A stretch of DNA of 64,000 bases, taken from positions 46,503,503-46,567,502 of the forward strand of contig OZ034974.1 of NCBI GenBank assembly GCA_964030785.1, in the 5' to 3' direction. Numbering within the stretch: position 1 is the stretch's first letter; every line of letters begins with the position of its first letter. Below are positions 1 to 10,601 of the stretch, in pieces. The translations under genes and the position numbers were made by a program. The notes below the pieces were generated by a model. It was not told where the DNA came from, made no database searches, and worked only from the letters and a program-made list of their open reading frames with translations. This stretch comes from Siderastrea siderea. Lineage: Eukaryota; Cnidaria; Anthozoa; Scleractinia; Rhizangiidae.

Positions 1-430
1 ACTGTTCCTGAGGAACGTAGCGCAACTGCAATAGGCTTTGAATAAGCGCGTGACACGCGAAACAAAGTAAACACTCTCAAGATGGCGTTATTGAGGGGAA
101 CACTGCCTTGCAGTTGGTTAGTCTCTGCGACTTCCGATTTGCGTGACAAAAACAACCTCACTTATCTCCCCAGCACTACGAGCTGAATGCTAGACAGCAC
201 GTGCTGGATCGGACAAGAGTATTGGTTAGCAGGCGATGCATAAAGGTAACGAAGCCGACAAGCTTGGAGGAAGTCGCTGCGCAGACTTAACTGCACCACG
301 CAGGAGTGAACCTAGTTTATTGAAGCACAAATAACATAGTAATTCTATTGATGGCGAACGCGCCATGAAAGGCTCACTGAGAACCAATGAGTGTCAAGTT
401 CCATTAACAATATTTTACTGATCTAACAGT
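1..430. other. Left edge, no recognised gene
   Basis: I see no domain, splice-bounded exon or repeat I can name here. It precedes the first tandem copy of the matrix gene, whose first coding exon must lie here unrecognised or outside the window. Confidence 0.4.
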
Positions 431-439
431 AAAATCTTA

Positions 440-1046
440 TTTAAAGGAAATACCCGAAGGTAAAGGGGGTACCTGGTGCGAGGGATTTTGTTGCGAGGTG
501 AGAAGCAGTTAAGTTGAAATCGATGATTTCTGTGTTCCTCGGATAATTTTGGTCAAAATTGGTCAAAGCAGGTCTTCCGGTTCGTTGGACTCCGGTGTGT
601 ATTCTTTTTTTAACATTCGTCGTTATAAGGAGGTTATACCCAAGAACTAAGGGAGTACTAGTTGCAAAGGATTTTGTTGCCATGTAGGGAGGGAGGCGGG
701 GAGGGTGTTGAAAGTCATGATTTCTATATTCCTCAGATAATTTTTGGTTGGTGAGATTCTGGCACGTATTTTGAGGTTTAGTGCCAAGAAAGACCCGTTT
801 ACGAATCCACATATTAAATATCTCCTTGGTTAGGTCTTTCACAGCTTGTAAATTTAAAACGGATATCAAGAAGAAAGACGGATGTACATTTTTGATGTAT
901 TTCAGAAACGACAATGCAAACGCAGGGTATTTTTTATCTAGATTTGGCACGTCGCCGGGGCACGTCGGTATTATTTTGGCTTCATTTGCTCCGCCAAGTC
1001 ATTTTTCCCCTCGATAAGCTATACCTAGAAAATGTTTTTTGAACAG
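440..1046. repeat. Upstream repeat block of copy A
   Basis: Two related pieces lie next to each other (about 450-600 and 630-770), each with a 'ggattttgttg' core followed by G-rich DNA and 'atgatttctatattcctc'. The whole block recurs at 9740-10290 in copy B. It shows no coding potential that I can support; I read it as intron or upstream flank of the collagen exon. Confidence 0.5.
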
Positions 1047-1786
1047 ATACCTCAAAAACCTTGAAGGAAATTTCAAACCATCGCCACCGAGAGAGACGAA
1101 ATGCTATCCCAACATCAATTATAGTATCATTACAGCAAATCCGTCACAAAATTGACAAGAAGTTGACACAAGCATGTACCAACACAGACAAACTTTGCCA
1201 AACAGGTCCACAGGGACCCCCCCCGGAGATCCTGGTGCTCCTGGACACCCAGGATACAAGGGAGAGAAAGGAGCCCCAGGGAATCCTGGCCCTCAAGGAC
1301 CTTTTGGTCGTACAGGAATGCATGGTGCAAGAGGAAAACAAGGACCTAAGGGGTCACAGGGTGTCAAGGGCGAGGTAGGCGACAAAGGTCCCATTGGTTC
1401 TCCAGGGAACAAAGGAGATGTTGGACCAATGGGAAAACCAGGACGTAAAGGATCAACTGGTTTAAAAGGAAACAAAGGAAACCGGGGCTCTATTGGCATT
1501 CAGGGTCCAAAAGGTGAATGTGTTGTTTCACCAAAAGTTATTTCATTTCCAGAGTCCTTGGAAGTCTTTCTCAACAAAGAGGCAACGTTTTACTGTTGGG
1601 TTCAAGGTGGCACTTTTAAGAAGATAACTTGGAGTAAGCTTGGTGGTACCTTATTCAATAATATTGGAACACAAGGTGCTGTTCTACATATCAGAAATGT
1701 AACTAGAGCTCATGCTGGTTCGTACATGTGCACTGCATACACCGGTTATGGAATTTTAAAGGCCTTCAGCAGCTTGGCCATAAAAG
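1047..1786 (+). pseudogene. Collagen-like plus Ig exon, copy A (frame disrupted)
   Basis: The exon is bounded by an acceptor (ttttttgaacag) and a donor (aaaag|gtaaaat). It encodes a short linker with two cysteines, about 33 uninterrupted Gly-X-Y triplets, then an Ig domain (Cys in YCWVQ, Trp in ITWSK, Tyr-x-Cys in SYMCTAY). Such proteins are secreted or pericellular matrix proteins. The reading frame changes at a run of eight C (about 1210-1217): the linker reads in frame 2, while collagen and Ig read in frame 1. Copy B has six C at the same place and stays in frame there. The exon is 740 bases; 738 would be a symmetric phase 1-1 exon. The two extra C either kill this copy or are a homopolymer error in the assembly. 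The upstream exon with a signal or anchor segment is not seen. Confidence 0.8.
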
Positions 1787-4228
1787 GTAAAATCCCGTAT
1801 TTTTTTCCGCACTTAAAAATGTAAAGCAATCATTTGTGTTACTCTGGCCTGTTCTTTCATTTCTCGACTGATTACTTTTCCATCCTACTTGCTTGTAAAA
1901 AAGAAAAAATCAAACAAAATTAAAATCTGTTGACCCGACAGGCGTTTATAATCAGCCATTTTGGGCAGAGATAGTGAACATATCACGCTTCGCGGCTATT
2001 GTATGTTGGCCCCACAAAATGATGTAATCACAATAATGCCAAGTGCAAGACATTTTTGCCTCTGATCGCTTCCGTATTACTTTACTTTTATTAAGACGGG
2101 CCTATAGGGCACCTAGCAATGGAGAAAAAAAGGAATCTCGTCGTAGTAGGTTGTTCGAGGTTGCTGGACGATTGATTGGTGTGTTAATGATATATGGGAG
2201 TACGGGTGGGGACGGCAGAGGGCTAATATTTTGACGGTGCGCATGGTTTTCTTGGGGACAAGGCTAGGTTAACTGCAATGCCTGCACCACGTTTATTTGG
2301 AAGAATTTGCAAAATGCTGGCGTGACCGATTTGTGTACACAACCATAATAAAGAGGTTTTGGGACATTATACGGATCAAAAAAAGGTCATTTAAAAAGTA
2401 AAAACAAACGGGAAAGCTCTGGAAGACTCGATTCAAATAAACTGGACATTGACGGGCTCAAAACTGCTCAAAGGAACGATTTAATTGTTCGACCAGGACA
2501 GAATACAATATTCGCCTCAAAGAGAATGCTTGAATTTATTTATATGCTATAATCTACACTCACCCTTTCCCTTAATTAGCTACTCCTGCTTTTCACACCA
2601 ATTGACCTCCCTAAGCCCCAATGTAGACCTGCAAATTCTCCTTACTGGTCTTGATACATTTCTTGTAGTACTAGTGCAGAGAACGTCTTTCTACTGACAT
2701 TAACACTATTCACGTTTAGTGATCAATTCCTTAATTCTGATGACCTAATTAAAGCATTGTTATTGTAGGGAGATGCTGGTCACTGGGGCTTCAAGGGTTA
2801 ATGTATTATTTTATTGTGACAATTATCTAATCCAATTTCTATAGTATGTTGGAGGAATGAATAAACATGCTACAACATCAATATGAGACTCTGTGCTTTG
2901 CTTGCCATTATTCTGTATTATTCTCATTTCAATTTTTGGGTAAAAATGGATAATTTTTTTAATGCACCACATCACTCTTCAGCAGTAAGAGACTCCTGCT
3001 ACAGTATATCAACCAGTCAAGGTAAATAATGTTTTGTTTTAGCTATTGACACTTGTCAATACCCAGTAAATAGAACAAAACTGTACAACAGGATCCAAAG
3101 GAAATGGCCGGGTTAATGTTGGAGATAAAAAGTTCCAATTGGAATTTGAACTACATTTCTGATAACCTACTCTCACCCAACCAAAATAAACAGAAACACC
3201 ACACGTATTGTCTTGGACAACAGGTCCACAGCAATACTATACGTCCTCTCTAGAGAGCAATTTACCTTATGTCAGAATGAAGAGAGGTGGGGGGGAGGGG
3301 CTGAACGTATTTTCGTATACATGACAGAGGATTGGATGCAAGTTACATTGAAGCGAATGGGAACGAGAATGTCGATCTTAACTCCCAATTGGGGACCATT
3401 GTGGCCACCCATCCACACCTCCAGTTAAAGCAAAATTCTATCTCCTCCCCACCCCCATCGCTCAATTTTGTGGTGCACCCGTGCCTGAGCTTCGCGAGGT
3501 TCTGCGAGTCACGTATTTCTAGTTTATTTATTTATTTATACACGGAAAATATCTAAATGCTTATCTGAATGTCGGCAACTGAAAAAAGAGGCATACATTA
3601 AGGCCTTGGACATCCTGAAGCTTTGAAGGCCTTTAAAAATAACGAAACAAATTCCTGGAGTAAACTACAAGCATAATTTATAGTGAATTCATTTGGTTTT
3701 GAAAACTCAGACAAATTATTTCAATCCACGCATTAAAAATCTAGCTAGCTCATATAAAGAGGAAACGTACAAAAACGCTAGAATCGACATTGGGTTAATT
3801 TTGTCGCACCAAAATATTTAGTAAAGAAAAACTTTTAAATCTGGGCGTCACCTTTCGACAAGCAGTCACGTAAATATACAAGTAACGCAACTTTATAAAA
3901 CGCCTGGCATTTCTTGTTGTATTGTAAAATACTGAAAGTGTGAGGGCTGTAGGAGAATTCAGGCGTTTAATTCTGGCACCTACGGTTTGGTTTGAAGTTC
4001 TTGGGGATTTTCATTTTTCCAATATGTGTTTTTTGCAATTTCGAAAACAGAACCGAAAAATGTTAAGCATTCCTTTAGCTCAAGAAACTATAATGTCACA
4101 AATTAGTAGGGGCCAGTTTGTAGGGGCCCGTCTTTGATAAACCAGAGGTTTCCTTAGTTTACAAGAATCCTGCCTCCAAATTACACAGTGATTCACTTCA
4201 ACACATGTACATCTTAACATATTTCCAG
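1787..4228 (+). other. Intron of copy A with a copy-specific insertion
   Basis: Most of this intron aligns with 12607-14033 in copy B. The part at about 2541-3522 is absent from copy B, where 'gaatttatttat' runs straight into 'gtatttatttatacacgg'. The junction sits in an ATTT-rich stretch that is repeated at both ends. I see no coding domain in it. Confidence 0.55.
2541..3522. mobile_element. About 1-kb insertion present only in copy A
   Basis: Comparison with the empty site near 13350-13360 in copy B shows about 980 extra bases, flanked by 'ttatttat'-type direct repeats. I see no terminal inverted repeats or protein. It could equally be a deletion in copy B; the flanking direct repeats favour insertion or repeat-mediated loss. 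Confidence 0.4.
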
Positions 4229-4414
4229 GTTTTCCCATTGACGGTGGGTACACGCAGTGGAGTGCCTGGTCTCCCTGTAGCCGGACATGCGCAGGAGGAA
4301 TTCAAGAACGCTCTCGTTCGGGCACCAGTCCCAGACCCCAAAACGGAGGAAGAGACTGCAACAGACTGGGACGAGTTAGAGAAACAAGGACATGTAACAA
4401 GCAAAGGTGTCCAG
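4229..4414 (+). CDS. TSP1 domain exon, copy A (first)
   Basis: A 186-base phase 1-1 exon between 'atttccag' and 'ccag|gtattg'. It encodes one complete thrombospondin type-1 repeat: a GGYTQWSAWSPC start with the W-x-x-W C-mannosylation pattern, CSRTCAGG, NGGRDC and a final RTCNKQRC. One cysteine is lost where the usual RSC reads RSG. It joins in phase to the Ig exon (AIK-G-FPIDGG). TSP1 repeats bind glycosaminoglycans and matrix proteins. Confidence 0.8.
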
Positions 4415-4514
4415 GTATTGATTTTGTATTGGCTTTGTTCTATTTGTTCTTGAGTATGGTTTCAGGATATGGTTTTCAGAGAATTTCAATAACATCGTTT
4501 TTAATTTATTTCAG

Positions 4515-4565
4515 CTTGCACTAAAAGGCAGGCTGACAGTGGGAAAGACTTCCCAACAGCCTCAT
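4515..4565 (+). pseudogene. ShKT exon remnant, copy A
   Basis: After a good acceptor (tttatttcag) the first 40 or so bases match the ShKT exons at 6807 and 7731 (start ACTKRQADSG). The cysteine pattern is then lost and no donor follows at the expected place. The same decayed exon occurs at 14321 in copy B, so the decay predates the duplication at least in part. Confidence 0.6.
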
Positions 4566-5254
4566 GCTTCATTATGCATACAGTTCTTTGTTTGAAGGAA
4601 GCAATAGCTGAAACAATAGCGCGCATTTGTAATTACTCATTACCAATTTTCATTGTCATTTGTGTTGAAAAGTTTCGCCCACCGACGCGCCAACAACAAG
4701 AAAAAAAACGAGTGAACAGTACACGAACGCCTATATAACGTGACAGAACTTTCTAGAATCGCAGCCTACCAAACTGGTTTAACTGGTGATTTCCCGCCTT
4801 AAGAACATTACAGTACGTTCTAAATAACTTCTGGAAACTACGATTCCTACACAGTTAATGAATGCGTAAATAGTCTCTAAACGTTTCTAGTGAAATCACA
4901 GTTCAGCAGTTCGTATGCTTTAAATGAGGACATTTCGCTAAGAGTGCATTTCCAACAATTTGAATGTCGATTGAATGCACTAATCCCACTTAGACTAATT
5001 GTACAAACTTCGCCTTCTTTGAGATTTTGGAGGAAATATCTTCCTTTTAATTGGCAAGGGCAGCGCGACATTACCAAAAGAACATTTGCCAATGAATGTA
5101 TGGGTGAAGCACGTATAGCGATTGTAGTACAGGCAACAGTTACAATGACCTTGGGAATGATTGCTATTTTAGCAACAAAAGTACAAACTCGAGAAATTAT
5201 TACGATCATCGTATTGAAAAATGTCAACTTAAACAGTCGGAAAAGAGTAACCTG

Positions 5255-5335
5255 AAAAATTTATGCTCTCATGAACGGGATTCGCACCCATGACCAGCGC
5301 TCTAACCATCTGAGCTAACAAGCCAACTGAGTTCT
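5255..5335 (-). repeat. tRNA-derived SINE fragment
   Basis: On the minus strand there is a tRNA A box (agctcagatggttagagc) and a B box (gggtgcgaatccc), but the anticodon arm between them is missing. No cloverleaf can form, so this is a tRNA-derived short interspersed element and not a tRNA gene. Confidence 0.6.
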
Positions 5336-5419
5336 GGTCATTTGTAAGTTCGTAGGAGGAATAAATAAATGTGAATATATGATGCTTGTGGTACTCTTTG
5401 TGCCGCAAGGTTTTTCTTA

Positions 5420-5520
5420 ACATTGGGAAGTCTGTGTCGTAGCGTGGGAGTAGACTCACGTTTCGCTGAACTTGCTAACATACGAGAGGAGAAGCCTCGA
5501 CATATCTACCAGCCAGGGTT
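5420..5520 (+). repeat. Intron segment shared with 14638-14708
   Basis: This segment, ending in 'cctcgacatatctaccagcc', matches 14638-14708 of copy B. In copy B it is joined directly to the middle of a TSP1 exon, so it marks one side of a deletion there. Confidence 0.55.
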
Positions 5521-5795
5521 GAGGTTTGAGCTCTACTTTTGGCAAAAACATGCTCACCCAAACACTCACAGCCTGTCTGTCATAGTGTTGTATACTCAGT
5601 TTCAACCAAGAAAAATTTGAACAAAGCAGCAAACAAAATACCATTCAAGACAGACTGGTTTTCGGTAACAATAAGTAGGGAAAGTGCAAGATTTAATTGG
5701 TTCCGCATAAAATAATTTATAAAATAACTGCGGAAATCAGTATAAGGAAATTACAAAGGGACAATGAAAACCAAGTAATTACTTCCTTTTCTTAG

Positions 5796-5962
5796 TTGAT
5801 GGAGGATATTCAGATTGGAGCTCATGGTCACTGTGCAGTGCCACATGTAACAATGGAACCCAAGATCGTCTTCGCTCATGCTCAAATCCACCGCCTGCAA
5901 ACGGCGGGAAGCAATGCGCAGGGCCTGATAAAGAAACACGGATATGTGGAGCCCACTTCCAG
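5796..5962 (+). CDS. TSP1 domain exon, copy A (second, divergent)
   Basis: After the acceptor 'ttcttag' the exon reads VDGGYSDWSSWSLCSATCNNG and later NGGKQC and RICGAHFQ. It is a clear TSP1 repeat but more divergent than its neighbours. The sixth cysteine is missing. The donor (ttccag|gtaatg) leaves phase 0 while the next exon expects phase 1, so splicing it to 6365 would break the frame. It may be skipped, alternatively spliced, or decayed. Confidence 0.6.
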
Positions 5963-5989
5963 GTAATGTGTTTCTATTTTAAAGAACAA

Positions 5990-6060
5990 CACAACACTTT
6001 TAAGTTTCAAAGACATGTTTCGGCATCCCTGATGCCATCCTCAGTTGAATGAAAAAGTTA
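5990..6060. repeat. Short interspersed repeat with palindromic core
   Basis: It contains 'ggcatccctgatgcc' followed by 'atcctcagttgaatg', in an intron and not shared with copy B. A similarly worded segment, 'gacgtttcgacgaggtc', lies at 41306. I only note it as a likely dispersed repeat. Confidence 0.3.
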
Positions 6061-6364
6061 CAACAAAGCTATTTATATGCAATAGTGATTAGAATTGTAA
6101 ATGAAAATGTATAAGCAAGAGTGACAAGAAAAAAGCGTGATTATGTGAAATCTAAACAAACAACTTTAAATTAACATGTTTAACCTGTTGATTTAAAGTG
6201 GGCTTTTCCCAGTGTGTAATGTGTTTCTATGATTGTTAAACAATTTGTTTTCTTCTTCTATTTTGATATTTTCCATCAGCTGATATTAAACATATAATGA
6301 CGCTATAATTGTAATGTGATCATAATGTGTTCATTCAGATTCACGTTATCAAATCTGTTTCTAG

Positions 6365-6550
6365 GTTTTCCCATTGACGGTGGATATTCGCAGTGGGGCG
6401 CCTGGTCTCCCTGTAGCCAGACATGCGCAGGAGGAACTCAGGGACGCTCTCGTTCGTGCACTAGTCCCAGTCCCCTAAACGGTGGACGAAACTGTAGCAG
6501 ACTGGGACTAGCTAAAGAATCAAGGTCATGTAACTCGCAAAAATGCCCGG
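6365..6550 (+). CDS. TSP1 domain exon, copy A (third)
   Basis: A 186-base phase 1-1 exon (tttctag acceptor, cccgg|gtaatc donor). It encodes a full six-cysteine TSP1 repeat: GGYSQWGAWSPC, SQTCAGG, RSCTSP, NGGRNC, RSCNSQKC. All expected residues are present, and it is the best preserved TSP1 unit of copy A. The next exon in phase is the ShKT exon at 6807. Confidence 0.8.
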
Positions 6551-6806
6551 GTAATCATTTTGGAAAATGTCTTATCTAGGTAGACCTCAGTAGTAATTTA
6601 AGTGTGAAATTCGTTGTGTGCAATTTTTTCATTAAGTACATTAATTACAAAGGACAGTGTAATTGAACGAAATTAAATCTACAACTTTGAGCCGCAGGAA
6701 CTTCCAAAACTGGGCTACTATCGATTAGATTAGACTTAAGTTCAGGGTCTTTCTCTTGGTCAGTAATCCTAGATTCTAAAATCACATTATGTTGATCTCA
6801 TTTCAG

Positions 6807-6911
6807 CTTGCACAAACAGTGTGGGCGATAGTGTGTGCCAGCGGTGGTCAAGACTCTGTTCAATTCAGTATGTCAAAGATCGGTGTAAGAAAACTTGCGG
6901 CATCTGTCAAG
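6807..6911 (+). CDS. ShKT domain exon, copy A (internal)
   Basis: A 105-base phase 1-1 exon. It encodes ACTNSVGDSVCQRW, then a middle cysteine, then DRCKKTCGIC, the six-cysteine spacing of the ShKT (SXC) fold found in cnidarian and nematode secreted proteins, often as a protein-protein or channel-binding module. Here it is a module of a matrix protein rather than a free peptide. Confidence 0.8.
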
Positions 6912-7579
6912 GTTTGTTTAGTTAACTTTCTTTAATTGTGTTTGCATAGTTATTGCTTCAAAACCGTTGTATTTGTTGAATACAGCTCGCTTCTGTACTT
7001 AGTGGACAAGTAGAAAGGATGGATTCGAGGGGCGTACTCGGGGGAGTAGGGGAGATCTTGTTTTCAAAACTGACTTCTTCAAATATCATTTTAAAAACTC
7101 TGCTCCATATTCTAAATGACAATATGCGTGCGATCGAAAGCGCATTACAGACTACAAGTGCATGAGCCCACAAGACACGAGCAGTGTGACAGCGTCCTAC
7201 CACCCCATGGTCGTTGATTTTTTTGGAAGAAAAACCCGCGACGCCTGTTGCTGGAGACCTTCCATCGGCAGATTAATGAGAATTGAGAACACAATCCTTA
7301 CAAAAAAATCAAGAAAGCAGCAGAATATTTCAATGTGAAAATAAGAAACGGGAAGGTGCTATTTTAAGAAGCGGACATTTCACTTCACATTTTCCTTCCT
7401 GAACGTGACCTGCAGATGCGTTTTCAATGCCTGAGTGATTGATTTCGGAGGAGATAACCCCTCCCCCCCCCCCCCTTCCCTTTTACAAGAAGTGTGGGTA
7501 CTGTCCTGACTTCTACGGAGTATTTTGCTTTAATTTATGTCATGTAACGTTGACGTCACTGATAATTAGTACGTATTTA
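6912..7579 (+). other. Intron of copy A
   Basis: Only a C run near 7463 stands out. No exon is supported in this stretch. Confidence 0.4.
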
Positions 7580-7630
7580 CTAGAGCTAGAGCTAGAGAAT
7601 CAAGGACATGTAACACTCAAAGATGTCCAG
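7580..7630 (+). pseudogene. 3' fragment of a TSP1 exon
   Basis: Only the last third of a TSP1 exon is present (RESRTCNTQRCPG with the usual donor ccag|gtattg). It is preceded by a short 'ctagag' tandem repeat where the rest of the exon should be. The complete counterpart in copy B is at 16340-16525. Without an acceptor it cannot be an exon. Confidence 0.65.
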
Positions 7631-7730
7631 GTATTGATGTTGTGTTGGCCCTGTTCTACTTGTTCTTGCGTTTGGTCTCAGGATGTGGTTTTCAGAGTAC
7701 TTCAACAACATCGTTTTCAATTTATTTCAG

Positions 7731-7840
7731 CTTGCACTAATAGCGTGGCTGACAGTGTGTGTCAGCAGTGGTACCTCGACGGATATTGTTCCAGTCCAGG
7801 TGTGAGCCAACTGTGCAAGAAGACATGCGGCTCGTGCTAA
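7731..7840 (+). CDS. Terminal ShKT exon with stop, copy A
   Basis: The acceptor (tttatttcag) is followed by ACTNSVADSVCQQW, GYCSSPGVSQLC and KKTCGSC, then TAA. It is a complete six-cysteine ShKT domain ending the protein exactly at its last cysteine. The entry phase (1) matches the TSP1 exons. The orthologous exon in copy B (21516) carries a one-base deletion. Confidence 0.8.
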
Positions 7841-8860
7841 GTGTAACTGACGCCAACACAGGGCATCTGGGCGTGAGTGCATGGCGCTAAAACACGACCC
7901 GGAAGTAAATGTAGAATGGAAATGTTATATTTGTAGTAGTTTAGTTGTCCTTACTAGCTTACAGGTGTTGTTCTCAGAAAATTGGAAACATTTTTTATAA
8001 ATAACGTAACTTTGTTGAAACTTGCAACTGGCAGCACAGCCGTCCCAAGCCAATGATGTGGTCATTTTGGTTGAGTACAAGCGTTAATTATAAGGTTTCA
8101 TACGTGAAGCTAACAAATGAATGAGGAGTTCAAAATAAAAGCAAAAACAAATTAAAACTGTTTACCTTTCCTCCGTGATTTATATATATGTAGTGAGTTC
8201 GTGGCGTATTTGGCCGTTTTAGAGCTTGTCCAGTAAGTTTTACTTTCACAGTACTGTTGTCCATAGCCCCGAAACGGCCGGCAATATAAAATATGTACAC
8301 CAAGTTTCTGGTGGACCTGATGCGGTCCTTATCCCGGTTGCGTATAAACGTCAATTATTAGGCTTTATATGGGAACTTAACAAATGTGTTTAGGAGTTTA
8401 AAATAAAGGCAAAAATGCATTAAAACTGTTTCCCCTTTGATTCAGTGATTTATTTATGGTGAGTGTGTGGGGTATTTGGCCATTGTAGAGCGATTCCAGT
8501 GAGATCTACCTTCGCAGTTGTCCTCTCCTCACTGAAATCGCTCTGAAACGGCCAAACACACTAACCCTTACGCACTAACGTTTTTATAATAGTCATAAAG
8601 CCGGAGCGCGCGCCTGTGTAAACACACTAAAAAAATTGCGGCCCACTAATAGAATAGAAAAATAACAAAAATAAAACTGGAAAAAGCATAAAGTATATTT
8701 ACAAGTTCAAAAGTTTACAGAATCACAATTACTCACAAGTTCTGAATTACATGCAAAAGCACAAGATCACAAAAGCTACCAGGACGTAATATTAACGAAT
8801 CAAAAAGTTAACAAACTATTAGGGAAAAGATTTAACCAAATATGCGACTTAATTCCAGGA
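7841..8860 (+). repeat. 3' flank of copy A with a local duplication and hairpin
   Basis: Segment 8085-8290 recurs at about 8340-8530 and again after copy B at 21895-22080. Near 8458-8570 a hairpin is formed by 'gtatttggcc...agagcgatt' and its complement. The unit contains a poly(A)-like signal. No gene is seen from 8580 to 8860. Confidence 0.5.
8134..8139 (+). terminator. Possible poly(A) signal, copy A
   Basis: AATAAA about 295 bases after the stop. The nearer position that is AATAAA in copy B (21807) reads AATAAC in copy A (near 7999), so this later hexamer may be used instead. Confidence 0.35.
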
Positions 8861-8985
8861 GTCTTCCATTAGCTCAGTGGTTAGAGCGTCCGACCGCTGG
8901 ATGGCCACGGGTTCAATTCTCGTTGGAAATTCAGATTCTTCTTATCCCACGATTGTGAACACTGAAAATAACTACTTCGATAACG
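8861..8985 (+). repeat. tRNA-derived SINE
   Basis: A box 'tagctcagtggttagagc' near 8870 and B box 'ggttcaattc' near 8910, followed by a tail (cagattcttcttatcccacga) that also follows the tRNA-like unit at 25950. The shared non-tRNA tail makes it a SINE family rather than a tRNA gene. Confidence 0.65.
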
Positions 8986-9216
8986 ACAGTTTTAAGTAAT
9001 TGAGTATGAAAGATGTCAAAAATAGTCACGGTGGGAGACCGGTTTTCTATTTTAAGCTGTTTCTAATTTGCTTTTAAGGATAATTAAATCTTCCTGTTTG
9101 TCTGTAGTAAGTGATACTCTTGTAATAAGAGGCTGCGCACAATTTATTATTTGAGCGATCTCGTTTTTCGTTCACTGCGTCAGCTGCTTGTTTCCACGAA
9201 CTGGCTAAAGGACAAC

Positions 9217-9494
9217 ATGGATGCAAACAATAAATCGCACACCAAATGTACTGACAAGTACAAAAAGGTTCGCTTCTGGTTTTTGTGATTTCGTTCATTC
9301 TCGTCGTCTTGTTGTTTGTGAAAATTGAGGTTGTAAACAGGAAGGTGGAAGCACTGGAAGCAAAGACTGAAAAACGCATTCAGCGAATCCGGGATGAAAG
9401 AAGGACTAAAGTGCAGATAATGTTCGAGGAATATTTACAATCAAATATGATAAATGCGACTGCAAAGAGGAGAGACATGATCGCGTAGCCTTGG
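9217..9494 (+). pseudogene. Candidate membrane-anchor first exon of copy B
   Basis: ATG at 9217 starts a hydrophilic, Lys-rich head in frame 1 that runs into TGA at 9286. In frame 3 the same place continues as a strongly hydrophobic stretch (VISFILVVLLFV) and then a charged, coiled-coil-like segment to a TAG at 9486, just before a good donor (ttgg|gtaagt). Together it looks like a type II signal-anchor exon with a one-base loss at about 9285. It is the only such segment upstream of the collagen exon of copy B. The end phase does not fit 11886 without a second indel, so the link is tentative. Confidence 0.35.
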
Positions 9495-10291
9495 GTAAGT
9501 TATTCCTAATTGCAAGTAATTTCACACGAAGTGTGAACAGCACTATATATAAACATAATGATTTAGTTAATATTCTTAAGGAGGTCTTAATGAGAATCTT
9601 TCAAATCTTTCAAGACCAGGTTTACAAACAAACTACTGACATTAAATTATAGAGCAATTTTCAAACCTATAAATGTCATGATCTTACCATATTTAAAAAA
9701 AGAAAGAAAGAAAACATTCGTCGTATTATGATTAAATCGATATTAAAGGAGATACCCAAGGGTAAAGGGGGTACCTGGTGCGAGGGATTTTGTTGCAAGG
9801 TGAGAAAGGGGAGGGTGGGGTGAGGGGGGTGGGGGGGGCGGTTGAGATTGATGAATTCTGTATTCCTCGGATAATTTTGGACAAAATTGGTCAAAGCAGG
9901 TTTTCCGGTTCGTTAGATTCCGGTGTCTATTCCTTTTTTAGTATTTGTCGTTATAAGAGCAGAGGATTTTGCTGCGAGGCGGGGAGGGGGGTGGGGAGGG
10001 TGTTGAAAGGCATGATTTCTATATTCTTCGGATAATTTTTGGTTGTTGAGATTCTGGCACGTATTTTGAGTTTAGTGCCAAGAAAGACCCGTTTACGAAT
10101 CCACACATTAAATATCTCCTTGGTTAGGTCTTTAACAGCTTGTAAATTTAAAACGGATATCACCACGAAGAAAGACGGATGTACATTTCTGGTGTATTTC
10201 AGAAACGACAATGCAAAGGCACGATATTTTTTAAATCTAGATTTGGCACGTCGGTATTATTTTGGCTCCATTTGCTCCGCCAAGTCATTTT

Positions 10292-10601
10292 CCCCGGGGG
10301 GGTACTCAACCCATATTTGGGTATAGGTGAGCCGCTGAGGGTTGAAACCTTGACCCTGTTTAGGACAAAAAAAATTCCTAAAATACACACCCTGTTTAGG
10401 ACAACAAGCTCAATTTTAATACCCTGTTTAGGACATGCAATACCCTGTTTATAATTAGTACAGACTCGCGTGAAATTATATACCCTGTTTAGGACAGACT
10501 GGCATGAAATCACATACCCTGTTTAGGACAGAGAGGCCAAAAACCATACCCTGTCCAGCGGCACATGCCCGTATAGGCCATATAAGGGAGAACCCCCCCG
10601 G
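10292..10601. mobile_element. 310-bp MITE with accctgtttaggaca sub-repeats
   Basis: The ends are complementary G- and C-runs (ccccgggggggtac at left, acccccccgg at right) and the interior repeats 'accctgtttaggaca' six times. Copy A shows the empty site: its 'caagtcatttttcccctcgataag' is split here. Related interior repeats occur at 57308-57640. No protein is encoded. Confidence 0.7.

Larger units (their letters stand above)
430..8140 (+). repeat. Tandem duplication, copy A (matrix-protein gene)
   Basis: This block is repeated with high similarity, interrupted by indels, at about 9720-21990. The match covers intronic and flanking DNA as well as exons: 440-1020 with 9740-10290, 1047-2530 with 11886-13350, 3520-4560 with 13350-14390, 6580-6930 with 14880-15240, and 7660-8180 with 21470-21990. 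It is therefore a segmental tandem duplication, not convergence of exons. Confidence 0.85.

Noticed and set aside
1293..1499. Minus-strand Pro-rich proteins opposite the collagen exons
   Set aside because: The complement of Gly-X-Y coding DNA always reads as Pro-rich frames; they are shadows.
8861..8960. tRNA gene
   Set aside because: The A and B boxes are present, but the anticodon arm does not fold well and the 3' tail is shared with the unit at 25944, as expected of a SINE.
10370..10560. CRISPR-like array (repeated 'accctgtttaggaca' with spacers)
   Set aside because: The units are short, uneven and within a MITE bounded by inverted ends; this is animal DNA.
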